A DNA stretch of 64,000 bases from Auriscalpium vulgare (Eukaryota > Basidiomycota > Agaricomycetes > Russulales > Auriscalpiaceae). A program made the translations under genes and the position numbers. Shown here one piece after another: positions 1-11,427 of this stretch. Position 1 is the first letter of the stretch. The number at the start of each line of letters is the position of its first letter. The stretch covers positions 186,001 to 250,000 of the forward strand of contig JAHBBC010000020.1 in NCBI GenBank assembly GCA_019915015.1, written 5' to 3'. The notes beneath the pieces were generated by a model. The model searched no databases, was not told the origin of the DNA, and saw only the letters and a program-made list of their open reading frames with translations.

Positions 1-154
1 GACGTGTGGGTCAACTGGAGGTTGGCCAAGGAGGTGAATCCACGCGCAAGCTGCGCGCAAACCTTTGAACTCGCCAACGAATTCGATTCCAAGACGACGG
101 TGAAGAGAACAATGCGTTCCCTGGATGTATGCTGTGGCTTGATCACAAGAACAT
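1..154 (-). CDS. Unknown gene downstream of F-box gene 1, 5' part, runs off the window
   Basis: A coding-like stretch on the minus strand runs off the left edge. It begins after a splice-acceptor-like TTGCAG at about 155-160. It is recognised only because it resembles 2850-3517: both follow the same acceptor, both start D-V-L, both have an ILF/VLF-x-V-V core, and both continue A-Q-x-A-R-x-F-T. It lies directly downstream of the F-box gene at 230-1807 on the same strand, just as the second copy lies downstream of F-box gene 2, so it belongs to the duplicated two-gene unit. The function is unknown, and an upstream first exon has not been located. Confidence 0.35.
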
Positions 155-229
155 CTGCAATATGAACACATATTTGTACAGCGTGACATCGAAAAGACAC
201 CACGTACACTCTGACCCTCTCACCACAAT

Positions 230-1807
230 TCACACACCGCGCCACAGAACCTCCATCCCCGGCACCGCCCCTCTCAGCCCGCGCACCTGCGCATCGTCCA
301 TCCTGCGCCCCAGCAAAGTCAGCACCCGCAATGTGCATCCCGCGCGAGCCCGGCGCTCCAGACCCTGCGCCAAGATCTCCGCGTCCGCGTCGCCACCCAC
401 GCCAAATTCGACGTCCTGGAACGCAAGCTCCGTAAGCGCGGGGAGGAAGCCAGCTGGGGCCTCCACGAGCGCCGCACAGAACTGCTGTGCCGCGCGGCGT
501 GCGACCGTGACGCTGCGCAGCGCGTGCGCGCCATTCAGCGCCTCCGGCCATGCCTCGTCGCCACCGTCGCTGCCCACAACAAGCTCTGTGAGGGACTCCG
601 ATGCCAGTGCTGCCAGTGCGCCGGTGATCATGGCCTGCTGGAGCCGCGCGTCGTCCATAAAGGACATCGTCAGCACGGGCGCGCTCTCGGCGCGAAACGC
701 GGTGATATCGACAACCATCGCGCCGTCGACCCACGGCGTTTTCGACACGATCGACACGATCTTGAGGCGCGTGATCGGGGCGGCGCGCACGCCTATACAT
801 GCGGCGGCGGCGCTGAAGAGCGCAGGGAGGTTTGGGGATTCATCCCTTAAAAACTGCAGCCTGCATTGGACTTTGGCGGCTGCGGGGAGTGTAATGTGCG
901 CGAGGATGTGCTGCGCGCCATCGATGGTCGTCCTTAGGTAGAGCTCGCGCAGGGTGGCCAGGACGACGACTGGCTGCGGCGATGCGGGAGACACGACAAA
1001 CGTGACAAGCTCCAGCTCCAGCGCGAGCAGCTCCACCGCGGGCATGCCGCCCAGCGCGGCGAACATCCCCGCGCCTTCGGTGCCACCAATCAACCTGCAA
1101 GATTGCTTGACGCGGAGCGACGTGAGATACGTGAGGAGAGGCGATGTCCATGGCAGCGGCCCGTCCGTCACCACGCGCAGATGGCGCAGAGAGGATGCGC
1201 CGGCAGCGCCGCCGAGCAAGCCTTCCGGGAGGATGGGAGGTATGTCCAATGCTACACCGGGGCGCGGGTAGTAACGAGTGAAGTATGTGAGATCTAGCGT
1301 GTGGATACGCGGGGCTGGAGTGCATAAAACATGGACGTGTGCATCGATGGCGTCGAGATGCAGAACTTGGGTGCGCGCGAGATTGGCGTTGAGAAAGGCG
1401 AGTTCTGCGCGTATAGTAGAGCTTGGTGAATGGATGTATTCCTGGGGCTTTGTGATTACAAGCGAGTCGTCCTTCGCGCGGAAGAGGAAGGTTTCGGTCC
1501 AACGAGCACCAAGTGCGAATGGCACGACAATGTTGGATGCCCACAGCAAGGCATCTTCAAGAGCGACGCTCCGCCACCGCTGGCAAACATGAGTGGCGTT
1601 GAGCCATCCCAGACTGCCCTTGTTCGTATACGATCGAGGTCGGTAGATGGAGGAGAGGATGGAGAAGATGTGGTGGAGGATCTCAGGCGGGAGGCGCGTG
1701 GCCGGACATTGAGCGTTGTGCTGCGCACCGTCCAGAGCGACGGCGGCGTTGGTCTCGTCGAGGGAGTCTGCGCCTCGCATGTTCTGCACGATGTTGAGAG
1801 AGGCCAT
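230..1807 (-). CDS. F-box domain protein, copy 1
   Basis: An uninterrupted reading frame of 525 codons. I chose the ATG at 1807 rather than the in-frame TTG at 1822 because the paralogue has its ATG at the same place. Residues about 35-85 form a basidiomycete F-box: LPPEILHHIFSIL, then a W-L-x-A-T-H-V-C-Q-R-W-R-S-V-A-L-x-x-x-L-W block. The remaining 430 residues look like degenerate leucine-rich repeats and end with the family's LRGAVPGMEV. F-box proteins of this kind bind Skp1 and are thought to present substrates to SCF ubiquitin ligases; the target is unknown. It is paralogous to 3610-5046 in tandem. A GATCGATC-containing segment (about 1828-1850) lies just upstream in both copies and may be a shared promoter element. 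Identification as F-box is secure; function is inference. Confidence 0.85.
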   Translation of the reverse strand: MASLNIVQNMRGADSLDETNAAVALDGAQHNAQCPATRLPPEILHHIFSILSSIYRPRSYTNKGSLGWLNATHVCQRWRSVALEDALLWASNIVVPFALGARWTETFLFRAKDDSLVITKPQEYIHSPSSTIRAELAFLNANLARTQVLHLDAIDAHVHVLCTPAPRIHTLDLTYFTRYYPRPGVALDIPPILPEGLLGGAAGASSLRHLRVVTDGPLPWTSPLLTYLTSLRVKQSCRLIGGTEGAGMFAALGGMPAVELLALELELVTFVVSPASPQPVVVLATLRELYLRTTIDGAQHILAHITLPAAAKVQCRLQFLRDESPNLPALFSAAAACIGVRAAPITRLKIVSIVSKTPWVDGAMVVDITAFRAESAPVLTMSFMDDARLQQAMITGALAALASESLTELVVGSDGGDEAWPEALNGAHALRSVTVARRAAQQFCAALVEAPAGFLPALTELAFQDVEFGVGGDADAEILAQGLERRARAGCTLRVLTLLGRRMDDAQVRGLRGAVPGMEVLWRGV

Positions 1808-2849
1808 GGTGGTTGCAAGCAAAAGTCTGATCGATCTTGATCGATCGCAGACGGACTGAAAGTGGTAATGAAGTTAGGCGCGGGTGTTTGCTCGGTGGGA
1901 GTTGCATTGCCCACCTGCAAGCATTGAGAAGTTCGACCTTGAAGCTTCGCCCTTGGGGCTTCGATCTTGACGCTTCGCCCTCGAGGTTTCGACCTTGAAG
2001 CTTGAGGCTTGAGGTGTAAAGCCATTTTTGCGCCTGATATGCCTCCACATGTGCGGCCGTGCTATCCAGTCCATACGTCAATCTCGGCGCGAAGTAAGAA
2101 CTTGAACAGGCTAAGAGCGCACGAGAGTATACTATTAATCCATCGGCAGCTCGATGCTCTCAGGCTGCTCAGCGTCTGCTAACTCGCAGGCCTGTACATG
2201 CCAAATGATCTCCCTGCGCTGGGGCGGGAGATGGATGGGGGAGAAATTGTTGTGGGTAAGTAGTCGACCCGTTGTGCCATGGCGCGCGCCGGTCGTTTCG
2301 CTTGCTGTTTGTCCTTATTTGGCACGCGGCCCGCTGGTCGGCGCCGGCCCGCTGCAGATCTGCCAGGCCGCCTCGAGCCAAACCATGCCCGGGGCTGCAA
2401 CGCAAGCTTCATTGATGTCGTGCTGTTCTAGCTTCATTGAATAGGTCGGTGCGCATCGCTCTCTCAGGCTCTCCGCCACACATACTCCGCGCCCAGGCCT
2501 CGCCCGTCCAGCCGAGCACGCTCGCGGCTCGCGATCCGTCTCCACTCCCCAATAGTTCGTGATCCCAACCTCATCGCCATGTAGCCTGCAGCACATCTGG
2601 CATTCTCCGTCCCCCGCTGTCTCAACCTCGTGCTCGCTCCGAACTTCCGCGAAAACTTATACTAGCCGAGCTGTCCTGGGATCGTGCAGACGATATCATG
2701 CCGGACGACGCTTCATTCATCGGACCCAGTCTGTCTGGCCGACCGTCCGCGTCATTCCTGATAGTCCGGGTATGTTGTTCCACTTCCTTTCGGTACGCGG
2801 TAAGCATGCCGATCAAGGCAAGCCACTGGTCGCAAAAACCGTCTCCGAG
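1808..2849. other. Intergenic region between duplicated units
   Basis: No gene recognised. The first 50 bases hold the GATCGATC-rich upstream segment of F-box gene 1, followed by a short string of AAGCTTCGACCTTGA-like repeats at about 1930-2010. The remaining open frames are short, overlap on both strands and show no family resemblance. Confidence 0.5.
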
Positions 2850-3517
2850 TCATGACGTATTGAACCACCAGCCTGGACCCGCCGCGCAGAGCATAACCGT
2901 GTGGGAAATTCGGTCCACATAACTGCTCTTCTGTGTCGCTGACGAGTTGCGCGAAATAATTGCGTTCATGGTTGCCAGTGCGGCTAGGACCAGCGGTCGG
3001 TCAGCGCGGTGCAGGTCGCGGAAGGAGGTGTGACGCCGGAGCTGGCCACGGCGCGGTGGGCAGCGCGGTGAGGTAGCCCGCCGAGCCCTGACGAAGATGT
3101 GTTGACGTGTATTTGCATCCGGCGGGAGAGTGCGTCGCGGGACAACTGTGGAGAAGCGCGGCGCAGACCACCGGTGACGTTTCCTGTAACTGCGCCCAGC
3201 TTCGTGAAGATTATACGCAGAAAATGACAAGCAAGGATGTGCGTCTCCTTGCGGGTACACGGGAAGGTCCAACACGTGGCAAGTGTACTGGAAATTGTTG
3301 GCTAGGGCCGACGAGAAGGTGCATATGATCCACTTGAAAGGTGTTCGAAGAACACACAGGAGTTGCCCGGTGAATTCGCGCGCACACTGCGCAAAATCAT
3401 TGAACTCGACAACGAAGCGATTCGATTTCATGTCGACGACGAATAGGATGTATGTAGTTCCTGGACGTGTGATTTGCCGGATGAGAAGCTGGTGGTGTGG
3501 CTCGCTCGAAAGGACAT
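2850..3517 (-). CDS. Unknown protein downstream of F-box gene 2
   Basis: A continuous minus-strand frame of about 220 codons begins after a splice-acceptor-like GTTGCAG at 3518-3524 and ends at the stop at 2850. The conserved beginning (D-V-L, then I-L-F-V-V-D, then A-Q-C-A-R-E-F-T) matches the fragment at 1-154, which supports its being coding. The C-terminal half is rich in R, P and H and less convincing. The upstream exon would have to lie between this point and the F-box stop at 3610, or overlap it, and I could not place it. I do not recognise a family. Confidence 0.4.
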
Positions 3518-3609
3518 CTGCAACATGAGCACTTATGAGTGCATGCTCGGATAGCAGCCGACATTGAAAAGACATCACGTACACTCTCGTCCACCACAAG
3601 TTACACATT

Positions 3610-5046
3610 TCACAATATAACCTCCATCCCCGGCACCGCCTCTCTCAGCATGCGCACCTGCGCATCGTCCAACTTGCACTCCACCAAACTGAGCACCCGC
3701 AACGCAGAGCCCGCGTGCGCCCGCCGCTCCAGACCCTGCGCCAAGACCAAGACCTGCGCGTGCCCGTCGCCACCCACCCCGTTGCCGCCACTGAAGTCGA
3801 CATCCTGGATCTCGAGCTCCGCAAGCGCGGGGAGGAAGACCACCGGCGCCGAAGCGAGCGCCGCCAGTGCGCCTGTAGCCAGGAACCGCTTAAGAGGCAC
3901 GGCGTCCACGAAGGACAGCGAGAGCGTGGGGGTGTCCGCGCTCTCAGCCAGCCGCCACGCGACCACGTCAACGACGGCAGTAAGGTCGTCCCACGGCGAC
4001 GTTTCAATGGAATCTTGTGTAACCTTGATGCGCACGATGGGAGCCGAGGGGGTGTCGACACATGCGGTGGTGGCGCTGAGGAGCGCAGACATGTCCGCGG
4101 ACGTGGCCCCGGAGCAGTTCAGCTTGTACTGGACGCACACAAGTGGAGGAAGCGCAACACTCCCCAGAATGCGCAGCGCGCTGGAGAAACTGGTGCAAAG
4201 CGTCAGCTCGCGCAGCGTGGCCAGCGCGATAGCTGGTTGCGGTGCAGCGGCAGAGGCACCGAGCTCCAGGTCCAGTGCGAGCCGCTCCAGCGCTGGCATG
4301 CCGCGCAGCGCGGCGAACATCTCCGCCTCCTCGGCGCCGTCTATCCTCCGACAATACAGAACATCGAGCGACTTGAGATGCTTGAGGAGGGGCGACGTCC
4401 ATGGCAGCGACCCGCGCGTCTCTACGCGCAGGTGGCGCAGAGCGGGCGCACCGGAAGCGCCTCCGAGCAGGCCTTCCATGAGAAATGGAGGTACGTCCCA
4501 TGGCGCATGGGTGCGCATTATGGTCATGGAGTATCTGAGATCGAGTGTATGGAGTAGCGGAGGTGGCGTGCATAGCGCGCGGAGGTGGTCATCGTTGACG
4601 TCAAGACGCAGAACTTGCGTGCGCGCGAGATTGGCGGCGAGAAAGGCGAGCTCTGCGCGTGACGGAAAACGGAGTAAAGAGAGGTGATCCGATGGCTTCG
4701 TGATTGCAAGCGAGGCGTCCTGCGCGCGGGAGAGGAATGTTTCGGTCCAACGGCCGCCGAGTACGAATGGCACGGTGACGTTGGATGCCCACAGCGAGGG
4801 GTCTTCAAGGGCGACGCTTCGCCACCGCTGGCAAATATGAGTGGCAGTCAGCCACCCCAGACTGGCCTTCTTCGCGGATGGTTGGTGGGTGGAGGAGAGG
4901 ATGGAGAAGATGTGGCTGAGGATTTCAGGCGGGAGGCGCGTGGCCGGGAGCTGAGAATTGTGCTGCGCAGCGTCAAATTGAGCGACGTTTCTCTCGTAGA
5001 GAGAGTCCACGCCTTGCATGTTCAGCGCGATGTTAGAAGTCGCCAT
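3610..5046 (-). CDS. F-box domain protein, copy 2
   Basis: An uninterrupted frame of 478 codons from the ATG at 5046. The F-box at residues about 30-80 reads LPPEILSHIFSIL, then W-L-T-A-T-H-I-C-Q-R-W-R-S-V-A-L-E-D-P-S-L-W, nearly the same as in copy 1. A leucine-rich region follows, and the end LREAVPGMEVIL matches the family. It is a tandem duplicate of 230-1807: start positions differ by 3239 bp and stop positions by 3380 bp, so small indels have accumulated between the copies. A GATCGTGATCGATC segment (about 5076-5092) lies upstream at the equivalent place. The predicted role is substrate adaptor in an SCF ubiquitin ligase; no substrate can be inferred. Confidence 0.85.
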   Translation of the reverse strand: MATSNIALNMQGVDSLYERNVAQFDAAQHNSQLPATRLPPEILSHIFSILSSTHQPSAKKASLGWLTATHICQRWRSVALEDPSLWASNVTVPFVLGGRWTETFLSRAQDASLAITKPSDHLSLLRFPSRAELAFLAANLARTQVLRLDVNDDHLRALCTPPPLLHTLDLRYSMTIMRTHAPWDVPPFLMEGLLGGASGAPALRHLRVETRGSLPWTSPLLKHLKSLDVLYCRRIDGAEEAEMFAALRGMPALERLALDLELGASAAAPQPAIALATLRELTLCTSFSSALRILGSVALPPLVCVQYKLNCSGATSADMSALLSATTACVDTPSAPIVRIKVTQDSIETSPWDDLTAVVDVVAWRLAESADTPTLSLSFVDAVPLKRFLATGALAALASAPVVFLPALAELEIQDVDFSGGNGVGGDGHAQVLVLAQGLERRAHAGSALRVLSLVECKLDDAQVRMLREAVPGMEVIL

Positions 5047-8000
5047 GGTGGTTGGGAGCAAAGGCCTCTAATCATTGATCGTGATCGATCACAGACGAGC
5101 TCGATTTGTAATGAAATCATTGGCAGAGTCGAGGCTTTCGCCCAGTAACTGACGATGGTGCGCTGCCCGCCATGAAGTCGTCGTCTTCGTCTGCCAATAA
5201 AATGCGCTCATCAGCCAAGCGCCGTTTACACGATTCACAATGAGCACAAGTTCGTCCTGGCAAAGATCTGTCAACCCGAGCCGTGAAACATCCACGCAGC
5301 TGACGATGTGCTTCGCTTCAGGGCTGCCATGATGTACGGGAGCTTAGCGGGAGTCTGGATTAGACCTGCCGAGAGCCTGGTTGTCGACTTGTAAGCATCA
5401 CAAAACAAAAGCGAACGCACCTCGACGCTCGATGATGACGGTAGCTTCTGGCGACGCATTGCGATATTTCCCTGTGCCATGGACGCTCATATTAGCCCAT
5501 CGCTCGAAAGAAACCCGATGCTCAGCACGCACGATGCAATTCCATGTCATCCAGTACCCGTCATCCAGTACCCGCCCCTAATCCAGCGCACCATCTCTCT
5601 CATTTCCTTTTCGAAGTTCCGCTAGCTGAGCCCAATTCTGTGCAGAAGCCTCCTCGCGATCTACTGGCAGTGAAGCGGGCCCGCGGATGGGGGTAGATTG
5701 ATGTCGACCGACGGATAGCTAAGCGAGATCGGCATGAACATAAACGTGATGACAGAATCGACATTGCTAGCTGAACGACGTGAACGGTGGATGAGGGGCT
5801 CGAATTCAAGGTGGTCGTGAGAGGAGAGAAAGATGCGTGTCTACATGAGCGGCACAACCTCGGATGTGCGCCACCCGGAGCTCCCCAGAGCCGCCATCAA
5901 CCATCCTAGGCTGCGTAGTAGATTCCTTGTAGTAGTAGTAGATGATCAGTCCTGTACATGTCTTTCCAGTGGTTGCAAGGCAAGATGCGTCTCCTCCGAG
6001 CCAATCTTTCAAGAAATGCATGCCTTGGTGCACATACCGCATATATTTCAGGATGCGACGAAACATCATACACGCCGGATTATTTGCGCCGCACTTGGAC
6101 CAAACCCACTCTCACACAACTCAACTGCGAGCCTTCCACCTTCTTCGATTCAACGGTCCTACGCACGAGCAGCGAATCAGCGCGCACAGCGCACGGAGAT
6201 GATGATACGGTACACGTACCAGTTGACTGTGAAAATGCCCACTTCGTGTCCGTGGGCGATGAGGTAGGCCGCCATTTTCTTCGGGGTGGGAGTCGCCTTG
6301 GAGGATGCCCTTCTAGACGCAGGCGCGATAGCAGTTGGTCGCTGCGACTAAAGGGCCATCGCTGATAGAGCTATTGGCTGTGGGTTTGTTAGCGGCGCAC
6401 ATTGATGAATGATAGAGCTACTGTCCAATGCGGGGGCCGTGGAGGGAGTGGGGATGGTGGGAGGTAGAAAGTTGAAAAGACCGCTTCTTATAGAGCTCGC
6501 GAGCTGCGCGTCGCCACTCGCAGACTGCGGCTTACAAGGCCACATGTCTGCGTCGAATGCTCTGGACGCTGCGGAGCACTTGCTCGCGTCGTGGTTCTTT
6601 GCGCCCGTTTGTGTGGATACGCGGCATGGGGTCAACCGCGCAAGAAGCCGCAGTGGCAGCGCAGCAGAGAACCGCAATCGATCCGTACCGCCATCGTTGA
6701 TGGTCAAATCAGCTCGGCTGAAAGCAGAGAGCGAGGGTGAAGAGTTGGCGTTGTCGATGGTGAGAACTTCCCACAGGTTACGCTTTAGGGATGGAACTGC
6801 ATCAGCAATCGAAGGAATCTACGTACCGCGCAGCGCTGCGCAGATGCACTTGGTGGCCGAGAATGCGCACGTTGAAGGTCGCCTGGCCAGGTACTGTATT
6901 GAGCTCTGCGGCGCCAAAATTAGATCGATAGATGTTTTCGATTAGCATTGAGTGTGCTTTGCGCGCAGTCAGAAGTATACGGGGTGTGATGGGAGACCCT
7001 TCAGCAGATATGCGCGCAGCAGCCCACTGAGATAACGACGAAAGCCTCGGTGATCCGGTTCTCCGTCCGTCCAAGTCGCGATGAAAGGCGTGCGCCCCGG
7101 CTTATAACTTATATTACGTGTAGGGTACCTAGGTATATGAGGGGGAAAAAATTGTTCACAGCCTATCACGGACGTCAGTATGGCTTTATAGCAGACGCGC
7201 AGTGCACACACCTGCGCTCGACCTCACATCGTCCGAATCTGCCTTCTAAGCGGCCCTCTCGAAAGCTCCCGCGCCATCTTGAGCTAAGTTGTCTGCCGCT
7301 GCTGTTAAGAACAATATCTCGCATGATCGACTTCGGCGCGTGGTGTCCTGAGGACACAGAGATTGATCAGACCACGGCCGAAGCAAAAAGGTGCGAGCAC
7401 TCACCAGTGAGGTGAATTATCCCTCGTCCGTCGTCCGCTGTCTAACACAGTCAGAGGCCGGCGACCGCCCGTCGTGGTGTTTGGAGAGGCGCCGAGGGCA
7501 GCCGGCAGGGCCCGTTGTCTTGCTATGTTGCGCGGCGTCGCTCTACTTCTCCGAGGTCTGGGTGTGTCCTTGGGCGTTTTGGACGGGTACGCCTACGCTG
7601 GGCGTACGGTTGTGAGATGTCGACGCGTTTAGGGACGTCGTGGTCGCCGCGGAGGAGTAATTTGTCGTGATGCTTGGAGGATATTGCACTGACGTATCGC
7701 GAACCTCGTCATCTACAGAGCGTCTGGCTGGACAAAGATATGCCGGGGCTAGGTTAGATACATGCTAAATAAGCGGGACACTACGCACCGTAGCTGCTGC
7801 TCGCTCAGTGCAGAGTTGGAGGGACGGCCGTGACAACGCTTGAGGATACAAGATCTTGGCCTGTACAGCGTCGGCTGTCGGTACCAGTGAGGGAGCATAG
7901 AGGACGGCATATTGGGCTTGAGCTTGAGCTAGCAGCGACGGGGTCGTCCCGGAAAACGATGGGGTGGATGGGCGCGCGACGATATGACGGGGTCGGAAAG

Positions 8001-10150
8001 GTCTGAGTGCAAGGAGCACAGATATGCAGGCCGCGGGCAAATTGGCAGGGAAAGTGCAGCTGCCAGAGTTGGTTGAAGCCCAATAATCTTTGACGGTGGC
8101 AGGAGGTCATGCATCATGGTTCTCGGGGAAAGAAAGCGAGCGTCCTGGTCGAACTCGTATGAGCGCAGGTTGGGGCCACGACTCGCCGCAAAGGAGCAAG
8201 TCGGAGTTGGCGACGAACTCGCCTCGCCCCCGCCTCGCTCACCTCAGTTTGCACCTCAGTGTCCTCTCGCTGCGTCTCGCAACTGTGCAACGCTGTGAGC
8301 ACTGTCGGCCCTCGCCAAATTTCTTGCCCAACGGGTACTACTACCTAGCTACTCATCGCGATCGGTTTTCCACCTACCGGCATATTCACCGAATCCACCA
8401 CCATGACCTCTTACATCAACACAGCGCGCTCGCACTACCCTTGCTCCAGGCTATATCTTCGACGAACGTCCAGGTCGGAGCCGCCTACTCTGTGTCATCA
8501 CAAGCACCCAGTGTGTCGCGGAGGACGTTTCGGCCGCAGCAATGCTGTTTAACGTGGTTTACGCGGCCGAGTGTTCGACGTCGCGTTGGCTTCGAGTTCA
8601 ACGATGAAATAGAGAGCTTGGCGCGAGCTCTGGGAGATGTGCAGCTCGATGAGAAGATCATTGTCGCAGGGGAACATGAAGGTACGTGTCGGTTTATCGC
8701 AATGTGCGATAGCCCTGCTCACAGCAAATCTTAAGGCCGGGAAGGCGTCCAGCTGAATTATTGGCGTACGCGACAATCTCGCTGCCCTTCATCACATCCA
8801 AGACGCAGCTCATTGCATTCACGAGATGCTCGAATATCCTCGGGTCCATCGTACAACTCAAAGTCGTCATCCAGACCGCTCGCGCGAAGAGGCGCAAAGG
8901 CGGATCGTTTCAATCAGCTATAGCATATCCGTCGCGCAGGAGGATCAACGTGCAGACTGGGGCGTCGACGATGTCTTGGGTTCCTTCTCCTAGGTGCGCA
9001 GATAGGCTTCGCAATGCATTTGCGCGAGTGCTGACGCATGCAAAGGTCTAAAACGGTCCACATCTCTGCCCTTTACACGCGTGCCGACTCCTTGCACTCC
9101 TCCGTCAACCCTCTCTCCTACCAGTTCCTCCGCGTCGCGGACGTCTCTTACAGTCTCAATCGTGTTGGGACGGGCCGTGCAATCACACGCTCCCAGCGCC
9201 GACAACCTCGACGTTCCGACCGCGCATCAGCAACGCACAAGCAAGCACTGCTCAGCTCCTTGCTACCATCCACAGACTGGGAACTTTGAATTCCAGCCGC
9301 ACCCCATTACCTCGAACCGCTCGACTGTCATCCCGTCGTTTCACTGCTCCCAACGTGTAAACCGCTCCAAGCGCCCTGATTGACCCTCTCCGCACACCGT
9401 CTGTCCTTGTCGACCTCGACGCCTACCGACTTCTGTGCGATCGCCTATATTTATACCCTTCGCGCTGGATCCTAAAGCGTAGTGCCGAGCACTCATACAC
9501 CGCTCGTCCCAGTGACGCCACCTCGTCGGGCGATCTGCGTGTACATCCTCTCAGTAAACTACATTGCCCATGCCGCTACCCCCGCGCGCGTTGCCTCAAG
9601 ATAGCCTCCAGAGTTGCCCTGGTATCAAACTCGCGTCAAAGCGTCACCCATGTTCCGCGCGGCCTCTTCGCACTATTAGCTCTCAAATTTCGGGCAATTC
9701 CACCAGGGGCGCCCGTTGTCTCCGCATGCCCATGTATGCCCACGACGCACGGTCATCCGACCGCGTGGTACACCGAGCCCCCGATGTTGACATAAGGAGA
9801 AGTACGCAGGGCGCAGGAAGGTCGGGGCTTGTACTGGGCTATCGCAGAGCGAGCGTGTGTAGCAGCACCGCCGTCGAGCACGTCCTGAGACAGGAGTGAA
9901 GGAGGACTTGGGTGGGGTGCGAGTTGGTGAGCGGGCGATGGGGCGCATGATGAATACGCAGTGGTGTTTTGTTGTCCTTACCAGGGCGCCGGGGTATTGC
10001 TGCGACCCCTAGGCCGCAGACGATCCGACTGCCCCTTCCATCAGTAATTTGAATAAGATGTGATCATTCGTACCGACGAACTAGTTGTACATGGATAGCA
10101 GCAGTCAAAAAGCACAGTACCTGACAGAGAGAATGCCCGACTACGCATCC
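5047..10150. other. Long gene-poor region
   Basis: About 5.1 kb in which I recognise no gene. Open frames on both strands are short, overlapping and without recognisable motifs. A small GTA/TAG microsatellite sits at about 5928-5943. A spliced gene on the plus strand around 8.40-8.68 kb is possible: there is an ATG in good context at 8403 and a coding-like tract ending at a GTACGT donor near 8680. I could not extend it to a convincing product. This stretch may hold decayed gene copies. Confidence 0.4.
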
Positions 10151-10983
10151 TTAGGCAGCACCATAATCCACCATCTTCTTGAATTCTTCAAGCGACACCT
10201 GCCTCCGTTGCCCACCCTGCGTGCGCAGCACGAAGTACTCACCCAGCGCGATGGATTGCCCAGCGTCCTCGACGTATTGTATCGGGCCCGTGCCGCCCTC
10301 GCGGAATGACTCGCCGACCCAGAGGAGAAGATTCGGCTCTTCCAACGCGCCGGCGAGAGGCTCGTAATGCTTCGGGTTGGGGTCGAATGCTGTCAAACTA
10401 GAAACGACGAGTCAGGACGTGTAGGTGGGTCGTAAGGGCAACGAGACGTACGCTTGTTCATGAGCGTCTGCGAGAATTTCATCAGACAAAGGATCTTCGT
10501 CGCCGAGTTCGCAGGAGGAGATGAACTGCATTGCCAAGAACCCCACCGCCCACTGGATCACATGTCTGCGCGCCAACGATCAGCAATGCTCCAGGAATAA
10601 CATGAGTAAGCTCACTCCTTGTTCGTTCGCGCAGACCGTCCCGTAGGATAGTTGCAAATCTTGTCGCATTTGTGCCACCACGCCGCCCTCCCGGCAGTAT
10701 CGCTGGGGGGGGGGGGGGGGGGGGGGTCGCCCGGATACGTGTCGGGTTTGGCAGCGATCTCGTCCCGGACTTCGTCGCACAGCTGCTCTGCACGCGCTTT
10801 AGAGATGCCCACTGCCCCTGCCATGCTGTGCTGCTGGGTGTAGACGAGGTACCACCTTTACTTTTCGTGCAGGTCGACGAGGCGGGCGTTGTGAGACCAC
10901 GGTTTGGGCTTCTGGGATTGCGCTGTCGATCTTGCGGTGGCACTGGGCGACAGTGCCCGGGTGAACTTGAGGTTGGAATTCAT
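10151..10983 (-). pseudogene. Dead copy 1 of the 240-aa unknown family
   Basis: It aligns along its whole length with the intact gene at 11428-12264. Exon 1 carries A-R-L-V-D-L-H and K-A-R-A-E-Q-L-C. The intron positions are the same (donors GTGAGC near 10617 and GTACGT near 10451). The final exon has G-A-L-E-E-P-N and Q-V-S-L-E-E-F-K. A TAA stop at 10858-10860 replaces the tyrosine codon of D-R-Y-R-W-Y, and a run of 22 C residues (coding strand) has expanded inside exon 1. It is therefore probably non-functional. Splice signals remain good, so inactivation may be recent. The family function is unknown. Confidence 0.7.
10705..10726 (+). repeat. G22 homopolymer
   Basis: Twenty-two consecutive G on the plus strand (C on the coding strand) within exon 1 of the dead family copy. 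The corresponding place in the intact copy is a short proline-rich turn, so this is an expansion. Length may be unstable in the genome or unreliable in the assembly. Confidence 0.9.
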
Positions 10984-11427
10984 CCTTAGATACAGGCGGG
11001 TGTGGTCATATAAAGTGAGAGAGGCAAAAGGTAAGGCTTGAACTTGCTTGAACTTGAAGACCGGAATCCGAACAGCGAAACGCGATCACGTGACGGTGTC
11101 TTGCCCTAAAAGTTTGCGGCCTTTGCAAGCCTCGCGTCCTTCGGACGCAGCAGACGCTCCCCGAGCCCTGCTCGCTTCATCACGGCGTCACTCACAGAAT
11201 GTAGCGGTGTCCTGCAGGCCTTGAGATCTAATAGTAGTGGGCTGGTGTTAGTGATGTCTTGTCGTGGGGGCACCGCGGGGCTTCCGCAGTATGTACATGG
11301 TATGGGGCCTCGGGTGCTGAGGGCGGCTACTGTAATTGGAGAAAACACAATCATTCATAGCGACGAAGTAGTGGTACATGCATAGCAGCAGTCATTAAGC
11401 AGAAGACCTGACAGAAAGAAAGCCCGA

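Noticed and set aside
6348..6945. Overlapping frames of 119 and 178 codons
   Set aside because: Both strands open over the same stretch, no family motif, no paralogue in the window.
8114..8170. A possible second HAK remnant (S-T-R-T-L-A-F-F on the minus strand, as at 12.47 kb)
   Set aside because: Similarity covers only about 12 residues with no splice borders; not distinguishable from chance by eye.
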